Below are positions 24,550 through 32,995 of a stretch of 37,397 nucleotides of DNA, piece by piece. The notes beneath the pieces are model-generated. The model had not been told where the DNA came from and did not search any database. It saw only the letters and a list, made by a program, of their open reading frames with translations. The stretch lies in contig CAIPXZ010000554.1 in the NCBI GenBank assembly GCA_903869075.1, positions 1-37,397 on the forward strand, written 5' to 3'. This DNA comes from an uncultured Myxococcales bacterium. Its GTDB lineage: Bacteria; Myxococcota_A; UBA9042. The position numbers and the translations under genes are program-made. Every line of letters starts with the position of its first letter. Within the stretch, counting starts at the first letter, position 1.

Positions 24550-26199
24550 CTAGTCCAGCCTGTCCTGCGCCCAGGTCGCGAGAATTTCGCGGCCAATCTT
24601 GGCATTGTGGCGAATATCCACGGGAAACGCCGGATGTACGTGAAACCGCGTGATGCCGTGGCTCGCCTTGAAGTCCGCCGCCAGCGCCGTCAGCTCGGCG
24701 AACAGCTGCGCGTCCGGCAACGCGTGGCCGGGCTCGCGCTCGACACACACAAACGGCTCCGTCTGACCGGCGACCTTCACCGCCACGAGCGCCGTGCGCC
24801 GCACCGCCGGATGCGTGTTCAGCACCTCTTCCACCGGCGCCGTGTGCAGCACGCGGTCCGCCAGCACCACGCGGTGCGACTTGCGGCCGCAGTACCACAG
24901 CCGCCCGGTCGCATCCAGGTAGCCGGTATCGCCCATCCGGTGCCACAGCCGTCCGCCGGCGTGGATCTTCGCCAGCGTATCGGCTTCTGGCCGGCCAAAA
25001 TAGCCCAGCGTCGTCGTCGGCCCCAGCACGCAGATCTCGCCGATCTCACCGTGCGGCAGCTCGGTCACGTCGCGCCAGTCGGCGATGGCGGCGTCGGTCA
25101 GCGCGATGATCCGCACGTCATTGGGCGCCACGATGTGGCCCACGCACACGCCCGCGCCGCGATCCGTCGCCCAGCGCGTGTCAGCCAGCACTTCCCGGCT
25201 GCCGATGTTGCTCACCGGCATGCACTCGGTCGCGCCGTACGGCGTGAACACCTGCGCGCCGTTGGGCAGCAGCAGCGCCATCCGCTCCAGCGTCGCCACC
25301 GAGGCCGGCGCGCCCGCGCTGATGACCCGCCGCACCGTTGGCCACTTCGCGCCCGTCTGCGCCGCGTGGCGGCTGACCGTCGCCAGCAGCGCCGGCGAGC
25401 CAAACACGTTCGTCACCTCAAAATGCGTCACAAGCTCAAGCAGTTCCAACGGGTTGACGTTCGCCGGCCGGGTAAAGTCCATCTGCGGCAGGATTGTCGT
25501 CATGCCCAGCGCCGGGTCGAACAGCGCGAACGGCGGGAAGGTCGGCAGGTCGATCTCGCCCGGCGCGATGCCATACGTCTCGCGGATCAGCGCGACCTGG
25601 GCGAGGAAATGGCGGTGCTGGTACTCCACGCCCTTGGCCACGCCCGTGCTACCGCTTGTGAACAGCACCGCCGCCAGGTCCTCCGGACGCGTCGCCGCCA
25701 GCTGCGGCGCACCGGTCGCGCCCAGCCGCAGCACTTCGTCCAGCGTCACGCCGCCACCCAGCCAGCGCCGGCCAACCGTCACCACATGCCGCACCGTCGG
25801 CTTGCCCCAGCCCAGCAGCACGCGCGCCAGCTGCGCCAGCGGGATGCCGATGAAGCCGACCGGCGCCACCTCCGCCAGGCACTGCTTCAGCTGCCGCCGC
25901 CCAAGTCCCGGGTCGATCAAAACCGGCACCAGCCCGGCCTTCCAGAGCGCGAACATCACGGCGAAAAAATCGCGGCTGGGCTTGACCATCACCACGACGC
26001 GGTCGCCCGGCTTCAAGCCCAAGTGCAGAAATCCGCGGGCGATTTTGTCCGTGCGCGCGTCCAGCTCGGCGAACGTCAGCGTCGCAAACTGCCGCTGGCC
26101 AGCGCGGTCACGGCCGACCGTCTCGACGATCGCCGCCTGCCCCGGTCGCTCCAGCGCCATCTGCGGCAAGCACGCGGCGATGTTGGCCAGCTGCGCCAT
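24550..26199 (-). CDS. oleC: OleC, beta-lactone synthetase (AMP-dependent ligase family)
   Basis: 549 residues. The adenylation core is clear: FTSGSTGVAKGV (180-191, P-loop), YGATE near 315 and MGDTGYLDATGRLWYCGRKSHRV. PVDIRHNAKIGREILATW near the C-terminus carries the catalytic Lys and is characteristic of OleC. In characterised systems OleC converts the beta-hydroxy acid to a cis-beta-lactone with ATP rather than making a CoA thioester. It starts 6 bases after the oleB stop, with a GGTGAG-type site, so the two are translated together. Confidence 0.94.
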   Translation of the reverse strand: MAQLANIAACLPQMALERPGQAAIVETVGRDRAGQRQFATLTFAELDARTDKIARGFLHLGLKPGDRVVVMVKPSRDFFAVMFALWKAGLVPVLIDPGLGRRQLKQCLAEVAPVGFIGIPLAQLARVLLGWGKPTVRHVVTVGRRWLGGGVTLDEVLRLGATGAPQLAATRPEDLAAVLFTSGSTGVAKGVEYQHRHFLAQVALIRETYGIAPGEIDLPTFPPFALFDPALGMTTILPQMDFTRPANVNPLELLELVTHFEVTNVFGSPALLATVSRHAAQTGAKWPTVRRVISAGAPASVATLERMALLLPNGAQVFTPYGATECMPVSNIGSREVLADTRWATDRGAGVCVGHIVAPNDVRIIALTDAAIADWRDVTELPHGEIGEICVLGPTTTLGYFGRPEADTLAKIHAGGRLWHRMGDTGYLDATGRLWYCGRKSHRVVLADRVLHTAPVEEVLNTHPAVRRTALVAVKVAGQTEPFVCVEREPGHALPDAQLFAELTALAADFKASHGITRFHVHPAFPVDIRHNAKIGREILATWAQDRLD

Positions 26200-26205
26200 C
26201 CAAGC

Positions 26206-27093
26206 TCACCCGTTGCGGATAAATTCGGCGATGCGCGGCAGCAGCTCCACCGCGGCGTCTTCCAGCACATAGTGCCCAGCGTCGGCAAAATACAGCACTT
26301 CGGCGCGCGGAAAATGCCGCTGCCAGACGCGCAGGAACGCGTCGTCGAAGACGAAATCGCGGCCGCCCCAGCCGATCAGCATCGGCACCTGGCTCAGCCT
26401 GCCGAGGTCGCGCTCCGTCGCCTGGACGATGTCAAAGCCCGGCGCGCCCGGCTGCAGCGGAATATCCTGCACAAACCGCAACGTAGCGATGCGGTTGGCC
26501 CACGAATCGTACGGCGCGACGTACGCCCGCCGCACGTCCGCCGGCATCGTGTTGTGGGTCATCGCCGCGCGCGTCGCCGTCCACGAGAACGCGTTCATGC
26601 CGCGCACGAGCAGCGCGCCCAGCGGCGTGCGCGTCAGCGCCAGCGGCCACGGGAACTTCTTGTCGTCCGGCAACGGGAACGCGCCGGTGTTCAGCACGAC
26701 CAATTTCGCAATCTTTTCAGGATGCTGCACCGCCCAGGCGAAGCCGATCATCCCGCCCCAGTCGTGCACGACCAACGTCAGCGGCTGGGTCAGGCGCAGC
26801 GAATCGACAAAGCGCGTAAAATCGTCCACCCGCGCCGCCAGCGTGTACGGGTAGTGCGCGTCATCGGGCTTGTCGGAAAGGCCCATGCCGACGTGATCCG
26901 GGGCGATGACGCGGTGGTCGCTCGCCATCGTCTGGATCAGGTTGCGGTAGTAGAAGCTCCACGTCGGGTTGCCATGGACGCAGACGATCGGTGCGCCTTG
27001 GCCCTCGTCGACGTAATGCATGCGCACGCCGTCGCCGCGGTCAAAGTAGTGCCGCTCAAACGGGAACAGCCGCTGGTCAAAAGATGCTACCAC
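26206..27093 (-). CDS. oleB: OleB, beta-lactone decarboxylase (haloalkane-dehalogenase-like alpha/beta hydrolase)
   Basis: 295 residues from a GTG at 27093 that overlaps the oleA stop. The family's conserved N-terminus FPFERHYFDRGDGVRMHYVDEG follows directly, which supports this start. VCVHGNPTWSFYYR forms the oxyanion loop, VVHDWGGMIG carries the nucleophile Asp111, and ADAGHYVLED carries the catalytic His (about 274). OleB removes CO2 from the beta-lactone to give the cis-olefin. It is part of the tightly packed minus-strand operon oleA-oleB-oleC-oleD. Confidence 0.94.
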   Translation of the reverse strand: MVASFDQRLFPFERHYFDRGDGVRMHYVDEGQGAPIVCVHGNPTWSFYYRNLIQTMASDHRVIAPDHVGMGLSDKPDDAHYPYTLAARVDDFTRFVDSLRLTQPLTLVVHDWGGMIGFAWAVQHPEKIAKLVVLNTGAFPLPDDKKFPWPLALTRTPLGALLVRGMNAFSWTATRAAMTHNTMPADVRRAYVAPYDSWANRIATLRFVQDIPLQPGAPGFDIVQATERDLGRLSQVPMLIGWGGRDFVFDDAFLRVWQRHFPRAEVLYFADAGHYVLEDAAVELLPRIAEFIRNG

Positions 27094-28103
27094 ACGACCT
27101 CGGCCATGCTGCAGTTGAGGCCGCTGCCGATGCCCAACATGGCCACGCGCGCGCCTTTTTGGATGCGGCCGGCTTCCGCGGCCTTGGACAGCACGATCGG
27201 CGTGGCCGCCGGGCCGATGTTGCCAAATTCCGGATAAATCGCCAGCACTTTCGTGGTCGGCAGGCCCAGCAGCTGGGTCAGGCTCGCCGTGTGCGTACCG
27301 CTGACCTGGTGCAGCACGAACTCGTCGATGGCGTCGGCGGTCCAGCCCAGCTCCGCCTGCGCCAGCGCCCACGTCTGCGCCGCAAGCTCCAGGCCGGCGA
27401 ACAGCAGCGTCTTGGCGTCGGTTTCCATCTTGTCGACCTGGCCGCGGCACAGCTGGTTGTGCTGCGTCGCCGCGACGCTCACGGCGCCGACGAATTTGTG
27501 GCCATCGGGCGCGAGATCGCTGCGCGCCAGCACCATCGCCGCCGAGCCGGAGCCGAGCGTCAAGGTCGCGAATTGCGCGCGGAATTCCGCGTCCGTCGTC
27601 TCCGGCTGGTTCAGCCGGGCGATCGTCGCTTCCTGCACAAACCGCGCGCTCTCGCCGTCGACGACCAAGCCGTAGTCGATCTGCCCGCGCTCGATCATGT
27701 TGGCGACGATTTGCATGCCGTTGAGAAACGCCAAACAGGCGTTGCCGACGTCGAAATTCATGCAGCCCGGCGCCAGGCCGAGGTTGCCGTGGACAAGGCA
27801 CGCGACCGACGGCTCGATGTAGTCGCGGCAGACTGACGTGGAGATCAGGATGCCAATTTTGCCTTTGTCGATGCCAGCTTGGGCGATGGCCTTCTCGGCC
27901 GCCCAGGTCGCCGCTTGGCTCGGCTGCACGCCCGGATCCCAGTAACGCCGCGCGATAATGCCCGAGGCGCCGGCGAGCAAGTCCGGCCGCAGTCCGAGGC
28001 GGTTCATCACCGGCGCGAGCTGTTCGCACAGCGCGGCCGAAGTGACGCGGTGCGGCGCGTCGACGTGCGCCAGGGACAGGATGGAGACGTTTTGGAACTG
28101 CAT
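27087..28103 (-). CDS. oleA: OleA, head-to-head acyl-CoA condensing enzyme (thiolase superfamily)
   Basis: 338 residues, the length I recall for Xanthomonas OleA. The ATG at 28103 follows CGGAG. Active-site residues fit with a constant offset of 20 from the published Xanthomonas numbering: Cys123 in DVGNACLAFLNG (Cys143), His265 in VLHQVSGT (His285), Asn295 in EFGNIGPA (Asn315) and Glu97 in CRDYIEPS (Glu117, the OleA-specific base). The Glu separates it from FabH. It joins two long-chain acyl-CoAs to a 2-alkyl-3-ketoacid. The 126 bases upstream (28104-28229) contain CTGGC-CATT-GCCAG near 28189-28202 but no recognisable promoter boxes, so expression may come from further upstream. Confidence 0.96.
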   Translation of the reverse strand: MQFQNVSILSLAHVDAPHRVTSAALCEQLAPVMNRLGLRPDLLAGASGIIARRYWDPGVQPSQAATWAAEKAIAQAGIDKGKIGILISTSVCRDYIEPSVACLVHGNLGLAPGCMNFDVGNACLAFLNGMQIVANMIERGQIDYGLVVDGESARFVQEATIARLNQPETTDAEFRAQFATLTLGSGSAAMVLARSDLAPDGHKFVGAVSVAATQHNQLCRGQVDKMETDAKTLLFAGLELAAQTWALAQAELGWTADAIDEFVLHQVSGTHTASLTQLLGLPTTKVLAIYPEFGNIGPAATPIVLSKAAEAGRIQKGARVAMLGIGSGLNCSMAEVVW

Positions 28104-28229
28104 GGAACTCCGAAAAAAAGTGCGTCGCGTCCGGCGCCGCATCCGCTGGCCGGGAATGAGGCGCGGAGTGGGCCACAACTGCTGCGGGCTGGCAATGGCC
28201 AGACCGAACTGTGACGCACGCTGCTGGAG

Positions 28230-29021
28230 CTACAGCGCGTCTTCGGTCGGATCGTCGGCCAGCGGCGCGTGCGGCACAACATCCGCCGCCGGCTTGCCAA
28301 AGCGGTACCGCAGGCCCGTGGTCGCCGACAGCGCCCCCACGCCATCCGACTGCAGCGACTGGCCGAACAGCGCGTGCAGTTCGAGGGCGAACTCGAGGTT
28401 GGCGCTTGCCGCGACCGCCAAACCAGCCGTGGCGTCGGCGTAGAACGTCGTGCGGGCATACCGGCCAGACGGAACCGCTGGCGCAGACGCTGCATCGGCG
28501 CCGGTCTTGACGCCCTGGCTGTCCAACGGCTGGCCGGCGACGAACGGCACGGCGACGGCGATCGCCCACGCGCCGTACGGGCGCACGTGCCGCGCGAAGG
28601 TCCAGCCGCCGCTGACGCCGACGTCCGCGGTGCCGTAGCGCATGCCGGAGTCCAAGCCGCCGCCGCCGACGCCGGCATTCAACGCAAGCCAGTCGACGCC
28701 CGCGGGGCGGACCTGCGCGTAGACGCGACCGGCGCCAAGCGTCGTCGCAGCGCTGATGGTCTGGCCACCGGGCGTGCCGCCGACGGCGCCGGAGACGCCG
28801 AGCTTGACGCCGTCGGCGGCCTGGTAATCGAGCGCGCCGATGCCGCCGACCGCGCCGTTGAGGAAGACGCCGCCGCCGACGCCCGCGAAAGCGCCGGCAG
28901 TGACGGTGCCGGGCTGGCTGCGAAAGGTAGAGTCGGTCTGGTGCATCATCAGCGGCGGCGGCGTGACGACCGAACAGGCGGCGCACAGGCTGAACATCAG
29001 GGCAAAAAGCAGGTGGCGCAT
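28230..29021 (-). CDS. Lipoprotein with a Gly-rich, beta-barrel-like body, sigma-54 driven
   Basis: 263 residues. MRHLLFALMFSLCAAC gives a lipobox (Cys16), with TGGAGA just upstream of the ATG. A short linker is followed by many Gly-rich alternating segments (GAFAGVGGGVFLNGAVGG, VKLGVSGAVGG, TADVGVSGGWTFARHVRPYGAW, LEFALELHALFG) ending GLRYRFGKP and an acidic tail (DDPTEDAL). Family not recognised; a lipid-anchored outer-membrane barrel or barrel-like protein fits. It lies 126 bases upstream of oleA on the same strand, so read-through from its sigma-54 promoter could feed the ole operon. The divergent neighbour is the methyltransferase-like gene. Confidence 0.8.
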   Translation of the reverse strand: MRHLLFALMFSLCAACSVVTPPPLMMHQTDSTFRSQPGTVTAGAFAGVGGGVFLNGAVGGIGALDYQAADGVKLGVSGAVGGTPGGQTISAATTLGAGRVYAQVRPAGVDWLALNAGVGGGGLDSGMRYGTADVGVSGGWTFARHVRPYGAWAIAVAVPFVAGQPLDSQGVKTGADAASAPAVPSGRYARTTFYADATAGLAVAASANLEFALELHALFGQSLQSDGVGALSATTGLRYRFGKPAADVVPHAPLADDPTEDAL

Positions 29022-29064
29022 GGCGTGATCTCCAGCCGGCAAGCGCGCCGACAACCAGGAGCGG

Positions 29065-29081
29065 AGCAAAGGCCGTGCCAA
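29065..29081 (-). promoter_or_regulatory. Sigma-54 (RpoN) -24/-12 promoter of the lipoprotein gene at 28230-29021
   Basis: Minus strand TTGGCACGGCCTTTGCT matches every position of YTGGCACGRNNNTTGCW. The transcription start should fall near 29054, giving a short leader of about 33 bases that includes the ribosome-binding site. An AT-rich patch at 29094-29115, immediately upstream, could hold bending or activator sites. The divergent gap 29022-29250 shows no clear promoter for the plus-strand gene. Confidence 0.85.
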
Positions 29082-29250
29082 GTGCCACAGATTCGCAAAT
29101 TTTTGAAATTACTGCGCATCGCCGCTCAGCCGCGGCGACGGTTGGTGCAGGCGTACACCACTTTTGCGGCGAGCGGATGACGGCTACCCAGCGCGCGCGT
29201 TCCGATCCACACTCGCGCCGCGCCGCCGTGGCGCCCGGAACCGACTGCGC

Positions 29251-29697
29251 ATGGGCGATTTGGCGCGATTTGACCGCTTTGCCGACTTCCTCGTCAGCGA
29301 ATTTCCCGACGCGACGCGGGTCTGGGACATCGCCGGCGGCATGGGCAAGCTGAACGCGGCGCTCACGGCGCGGGGGCGGCACGCGCTGACGTTTGACGCG
29401 CGCGCCAAGCACCTGCCGGTGCCGTTTGCCGAGCGGCTGCTGACGCTGGACGAGCCGTGCACCGCCGACCTTGTCGTCGGGCTGCACCCGGATGGCGCGA
29501 CGCGGATCATCGTGGAGTACGCCGCGCGCCACCGCCTGCCGTTCGCGGTTGTGCCGTGCTGCAGCGACAACTCGATGCCGTACAAGCCGTGGCTGCGGCA
29601 CATCGGCGCGATCGCGGTGCAAGCCGGGTTTGTGGTGCGCGAGGCGGAGCTGAAGATGAGCGGGCGGAGTCGGGTCGTTGTCGGAAAGTGGGTTTGA
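29251..29697 (+). CDS. Small Rossmann-fold protein, methyltransferase-like
   Basis: 148 residues from the ATG at 29251; a weak CCGGAA site precedes it, and a longer start at 29164 would add an Arg-rich, unlikely stretch. VWDIAGGMGKLNAALTARG looks like a SAM-binding motif I, TFDARAK follows as the acidic second strand, and DLVVGLHPDGATRIIVEYA with PFAVVPCCSDN resembles the core of class I methyltransferases. The chain stops soon after, so it is a minimal form. The substrate is unknown and no partner is nearby. Confidence 0.7.
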   Translation: MGDLARFDRFADFLVSEFPDATRVWDIAGGMGKLNAALTARGRHALTFDARAKHLPVPFAERLLTLDEPCTADLVVGLHPDGATRIIVEYAARHRLPFAVVPCCSDNSMPYKPWLRHIGAIAVQAGFVVREAELKMSGRSRVVVGKWV

Positions 29698-29896
29698 AGG
29701 CTGCGAATTTCCGCAAGCGCACCGGCCGGTTGTGAAACTGACGCGCTGCAGCGGTTCCGGCTCGATGTCTTCGCCGGGCCGCAGTTTGTTTGGCGCTGCG
29801 GCGCGGCGTGGCCAGGGAGACGGCAGCGCGCGGCGGGTTTGTGTGACATTTTTCAGGGATGCGCGGCGAAATCCGCCGGGGCGCGAACAAGAGGGT

Positions 29897-29930
29897 GCCC
29901 ACCCGGTGCGAGGGTGGGCTTCGCCCTCCC
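29897..29930 (+). promoter_or_regulatory. Overlapping, mutually exclusive GC-rich hairpins in the leader of the heme-motif lipoprotein gene
   Basis: GCCCACCC-N7-GGGTGGGC (29897-29919) is a perfect 8-base-pair hairpin. The second arm can instead pair with GCCCTCCC (29923-29930) around a 3-base loop, with one mismatch, so only one can form at a time. They lie about 65 bases before the ATG at 29994. No T-run follows, so classical attenuation is unproven; a GC-rich intergenic repeat is the alternative. The rest of the 296-base gap 29698-29993 has no convincing gene. Confidence 0.4.
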
Positions 29931-29993
29931 GTAAGCCGACTTGACGCCCCGCGGCAGGAACCGCACGCTGCGAGCCGAAGGCGGAGGTTGGCG

Positions 29994-30959
29994 ATGGCGA
30001 TGCGGACGGGCGTGTGGGCGATAGCGCTGGCGGTGGCGCTGGCGGCGTGCGGAAATTCCACGGCGGCAGCGGGCGGCGGGAGCGACGACGCGACTGGCGA
30101 CGTGAAGTGCGAAGTCGATCCGAGCTACGACAACTGCTATTGCCCGGGCCAAGGCTATCAGTTCTACGAATGCGTCAACAATCAGCTCGTTTGCCCGCCG
30201 TGTGACGGACAAGGCAGCGGCGATGCCGACGCCCAGCCGGACATTTCCGACACCGTCGACTCTGACGGCTGCAGCCAGGACGACTGGAACGACGCGAACG
30301 GCTCAGACGGCTGCATGTGCGGGTTCGGCAACTCGCAGCTCATCTGCGTCAACGGCGTGATTACCTGTGACTGCGACGCGCCCAGTTCGGACGACTCCGA
30401 CACCATCGACGCTGCCGGCTGCAAGGAAGGCTCGACCGACCTCAGCTTTGACAACTGCTATTGCCCCGGCAACCCGGTCCCCGGCTTCCCCGTCTGCACA
30501 AAAGGCAAGTACGTCTGCCCGCCGTGCCCGGGCCCAGACGCCACCGGCAGCGATACCGCCGACGCCACCACCATCGACGCCAGCCCGGATGTCGCGGACA
30601 TCGCCACCGCCGACGTCCCCGCCGCGCCCTACTCCGCCGTCCAGGCGGTCTTTGACGCGCGCTGCACAAACTGCCACAGCGCCACGGCGCTCGGCTTGCC
30701 CGGCTACGCCAAGCTGCCGCTGACGAGCGACGTGTCGTACAAAACGCTTGTGAACAGCCCGGCTTCCGAGCCCTGCGGCGGTACGCTCGTGGTGCCCGGC
30801 CAGCCGGACCAGAGCTACCTGTGGCTCAAGCTGACGGCCACGACGCCGTGCTACGGCAGCCACATGCCCGCCAAGTTCGAGGTCATGCCGGCGCCGCCGC
30901 TGACCGCCGATCAGCTCGCGGCGATCCACGACTGGATCGCCGGCGGCGCGCTGCCGTAG
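29994..30959 (+). CDS. Cys-rich lipoprotein with a single c-type heme motif domain
   Basis: 321 residues. GCGGAGG precedes the ATG, and MAMRTGVWAIALAVALAAC is a lipoprotein signal. Three related Cys segments follow, separated by Asp-rich linkers: DNCYCPGQGYQFYEC...CPPC, DGCMCGFGNSQLICVNGVITCDC and DNCYCPGNPVPGFPVC...CPPC. The last 110 residues form a small planctomycete-type cytochrome domain: VFDARCTNCHS (Cys224, Cys227, His228), VVPGQPDQSYLWLKL, SHMPAKFEVMP with possible Met ligands, and IHDWIAGGALP. It should be exported and lipid-anchored, presumably a mono-heme electron carrier or heme-dependent sensor. It ends 21 bases before the MCE permease start and may be co-transcribed with that operon. 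Confidence 0.88.
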   Translation: MAMRTGVWAIALAVALAACGNSTAAAGGGSDDATGDVKCEVDPSYDNCYCPGQGYQFYECVNNQLVCPPCDGQGSGDADAQPDISDTVDSDGCSQDDWNDANGSDGCMCGFGNSQLICVNGVITCDCDAPSSDDSDTIDAAGCKEGSTDLSFDNCYCPGNPVPGFPVCTKGKYVCPPCPGPDATGSDTADATTIDASPDVADIATADVPAAPYSAVQAVFDARCTNCHSATALGLPGYAKLPLTSDVSYKTLVNSPASEPCGGTLVVPGQPDQSYLWLKLTATTPCYGSHMPAKFEVMPAPPLTADQLAAIHDWIAGGALP

Positions 30960-30980
30960 CCCCAACCGCTTGTCATCGCC

Positions 30981-32168
30981 GTGCTTCCGCCTATCCTGTG
31001 GGGCGGGTATCTCCGCACGGAGGTTCAGACGGCCCACGCCACTTCGACCCAGCCCCAGCTGACCCTGACCGATTCGCCGCAGTCCACCGCGCGGGCCCGC
31101 ACGCTGGTGTTGGTGGGCGTGCTCGATGCGCGGGCGGCGGGGACGTTGGCGCGGCAGGTGCGCAAAAAGCTGCCGGCGAAAAAATCCAAGCTGATTCTGG
31201 ACTTGACGGGCGTCACGGCGATTGACAACGCCGGCACCGCGACGCTCGTCGACCTGTGGCGTCTGGGCCACGCCCGCCACTTTGCGGTGGAGTTGACCGG
31301 TGTTCAGCCCGCGGTGCTGACGGCGCTGAAGCAGTTTCACGTGACCGTCGCCCTGCCCAAGCCCGTTGTCGTGCCTGGCTTTTTCGAGGATTTTGGCACC
31401 GGCGTCTGGGGCGCGATCGAGGCGCTCGGCCGCTTCACCGTGCTGGCGTCGGACACGACAGTGGGCGCGGTGCAGTCGCTTTTCACGCCCGGGCGCATGC
31501 GCTGGGCCGCCTACTTCCGCGAGTCGAGCCTGATGGGCAGCCAGGCGCTCGGCATCGTCGGCCTCATCACGTTTCTCATCGGCCTCACCTTGGCGTTCCA
31601 GTCGGCGTACCAGCTGCGGCAGTTCGGCGCCGCCATCTACGTCGCCGCGCTCACCGCCATCTCGATGGTCCGCGAGATGGGCCCGCTCATCACCGCCATC
31701 CTCGTCGCCGGTCGCTCGGGCTCGTCGATCACCTCGGAAGTCGCGACGATGAAGGTCGGCGAAGAGATCGACGCGATGCAGGTCATGGGCATCCCGTTCG
31801 TCGACTTCATCGCCGTGCCCAAGGTCCTGGCCATGGTCACGATGGTGCCGCTGCTGACGATCCTCGCGGATTTTCTGGGGATTTTGGGCGGTTGGATCGT
31901 CGGCATGGTCTATTTGGACATCGCGCCCAAGCCATACCTGCAAAAAACCATCGACGCGCTTGTGACAAAGGACCTGGTGACCGGGCTGTTCAAGTCCGTG
32001 GTTTTCGCTTGGGGCATCGCGCTCATCGGCCTCTACCACGGCGCGGGCGTGCGCGGCGGCGCCCAGGAAGTCGGCAAAGCGACGACGGCGTCGGTCGTCA
32101 GCGCGATCTTCTTCATCATCGTCGCCGACAGCATCTTCAGCATTATTTTCTACGTGGTGATGGCATGA
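30981..32168 (+). CDS. mlaE: MlaE-type lipid ABC transporter permease with N-terminal STAS domain
   Basis: 395 residues from a GTG at 30981. This start is uncertain, as no ribosome-binding site precedes it and an AUG is lacking nearby. Residues 27-118 form a STAS domain (LILDLTGVTAIDNAGTATLVDLW), which replaces the separate MlaB protein of E. coli. Residues 165-395 are the MlaE permease: FRESSLMGSQALGIVGLITFLIGLTLAFQSAYQL, VREMGPLITAILVAGRSGSSITSEVATMKVGEEIDAMQVMGI and several further spans. It moves phospholipid or other lipids at the inner membrane together with the ATPase that overlaps it by 4 bases (ATGA). Confidence 0.93.
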   Translation: MLPPILWGGYLRTEVQTAHATSTQPQLTLTDSPQSTARARTLVLVGVLDARAAGTLARQVRKKLPAKKSKLILDLTGVTAIDNAGTATLVDLWRLGHARHFAVELTGVQPAVLTALKQFHVTVALPKPVVVPGFFEDFGTGVWGAIEALGRFTVLASDTTVGAVQSLFTPGRMRWAAYFRESSLMGSQALGIVGLITFLIGLTLAFQSAYQLRQFGAAIYVAALTAISMVREMGPLITAILVAGRSGSSITSEVATMKVGEEIDAMQVMGIPFVDFIAVPKVLAMVTMVPLLTILADFLGILGGWIVGMVYLDIAPKPYLQKTIDALVTKDLVTGLFKSVVFAWGIALIGLYHGAGVRGGAQEVGKATTASVVSAIFFIIVADSIFSIIFYVVMA

Positions 32169-32995
32169 CGCACGAAAAAGCCAAGCCGGAATCCGAAGTT
32201 GTGCTGGACGTGCGCGGCCTGACGGTGCGCTATGGCACCAACACGGTGCTCGATCGCGTGGACATGACGGTGCGGCAGGGCGAGATCCGCGTGATCCTCG
32301 GCGGCAGCGGCTCCGGCAAGTCCACGCTTTTGAAGGGTATTCTCGGCCTGACGGAGATCGCCCACGGCAAGATCGCGATCCTCGGCCAGCCGATGCACGT
32401 CGATGACGAGAAGAAACGCGGCCAGCTGATGCAGCGCATCGGCGTGCTGTTCCAGAACGGCGCGCTGTTTGGCTCGCTGACCGTCGGCGAAAATGTGGCG
32501 CTGCCGCTGCGCGAGCACCGCCGGCTGCCGGACGGCGCGAGCGCCGAGCTGGTGCGGATGAAGCTGGCGCAGGTGGACCTGGCGCATGCCGAGAACCTGT
32601 ACCCGGCGGAGCTTTCCGGCGGCATGAAAAAGCGCGCGGGGCTGGCGCGGGCGCTGGCGCTGGACCCGGAGATGCTGTTTTGCGACGAGCCGTCGGCGGG
32701 CCTGGACCCGCTGACGTCTGCGGAGCTGGACAACCTGATCCTGACGCTGCGCGACCAGCTGAAGATGACGGTCGTGGTTGTGACGCACGAGCTGGCGAGC
32801 ATCAAGGCGATCGCCGACTCGCTAATCATGGTCGGCGGCGGCAAAGTGATTGCCGAGGGGCCGATGGCCGAAGTGCGCGGGCGCGGCATTGCCGCCGTGG
32901 ACGAATTTTTCGCCCGCAAAGCCAAGAAGGCGCGGCAGCAGGAAACCAGCGTGGCGGAGCTGTTTGGCTTGGCGCCGGCCAAAGGAGGTGCCTAG
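32165..32995 (+). CDS. mlaF: MlaF-type ATPase of the MCE lipid transporter
   Basis: 276 residues. The ATP-binding cassette is complete: Walker A GGSGSGKST (46-54), Q-loop LFQNGALFGSLTVGENVALPL (a Gly-Ala-Leu-Phe variant usual for MlaF), signature LSGGMKKRAGLARAL (150-164), Walker B MLFCDEPSAGLDP (170-182) and the switch His in VVVTHEL. The C-terminal tail past 240 is charged and probably contacts the permease or the STAS domain. It starts within the stop of mlaE and its own stop overlaps the GTG of mlaD (TAGTG), so the three proteins are made together. Confidence 0.96.
   Translation: MTHEKAKPESEVVLDVRGLTVRYGTNTVLDRVDMTVRQGEIRVILGGSGSGKSTLLKGILGLTEIAHGKIAILGQPMHVDDEKKRGQLMQRIGVLFQNGALFGSLTVGENVALPLREHRRLPDGASAELVRMKLAQVDLAHAENLYPAELSGGMKKRAGLARALALDPEMLFCDEPSAGLDPLTSAELDNLILTLRDQLKMTVVVVTHELASIKAIADSLIMVGGGKVIAEGPMAEVRGRGIAAVDEFFARKAKKARQQETSVAELFGLAPAKGGA

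Noticed and set aside
24148-27237. 1029-residue plus-strand open frame across oleD, oleC and oleB
   Set aside because: Composition dominated by Arg, His and Gln, no signal peptide or motif, and antisense to three enzymes with intact active sites.
26206-29622. Apparent 1138-residue fusion including OleB
   Set aside because: The upstream part is the wrong frame of oleA and of the barrel-like lipoprotein. A GTG at 27093 overlapping the oleA stop gives the normal OleB length and N-terminus.
29678-29944. 88-residue plus-strand open frame in the gap before 29994
   Set aside because: No ribosome-binding site, no recognisable composition, and it runs through the GC-rich hairpin region. More likely untranslated leader.
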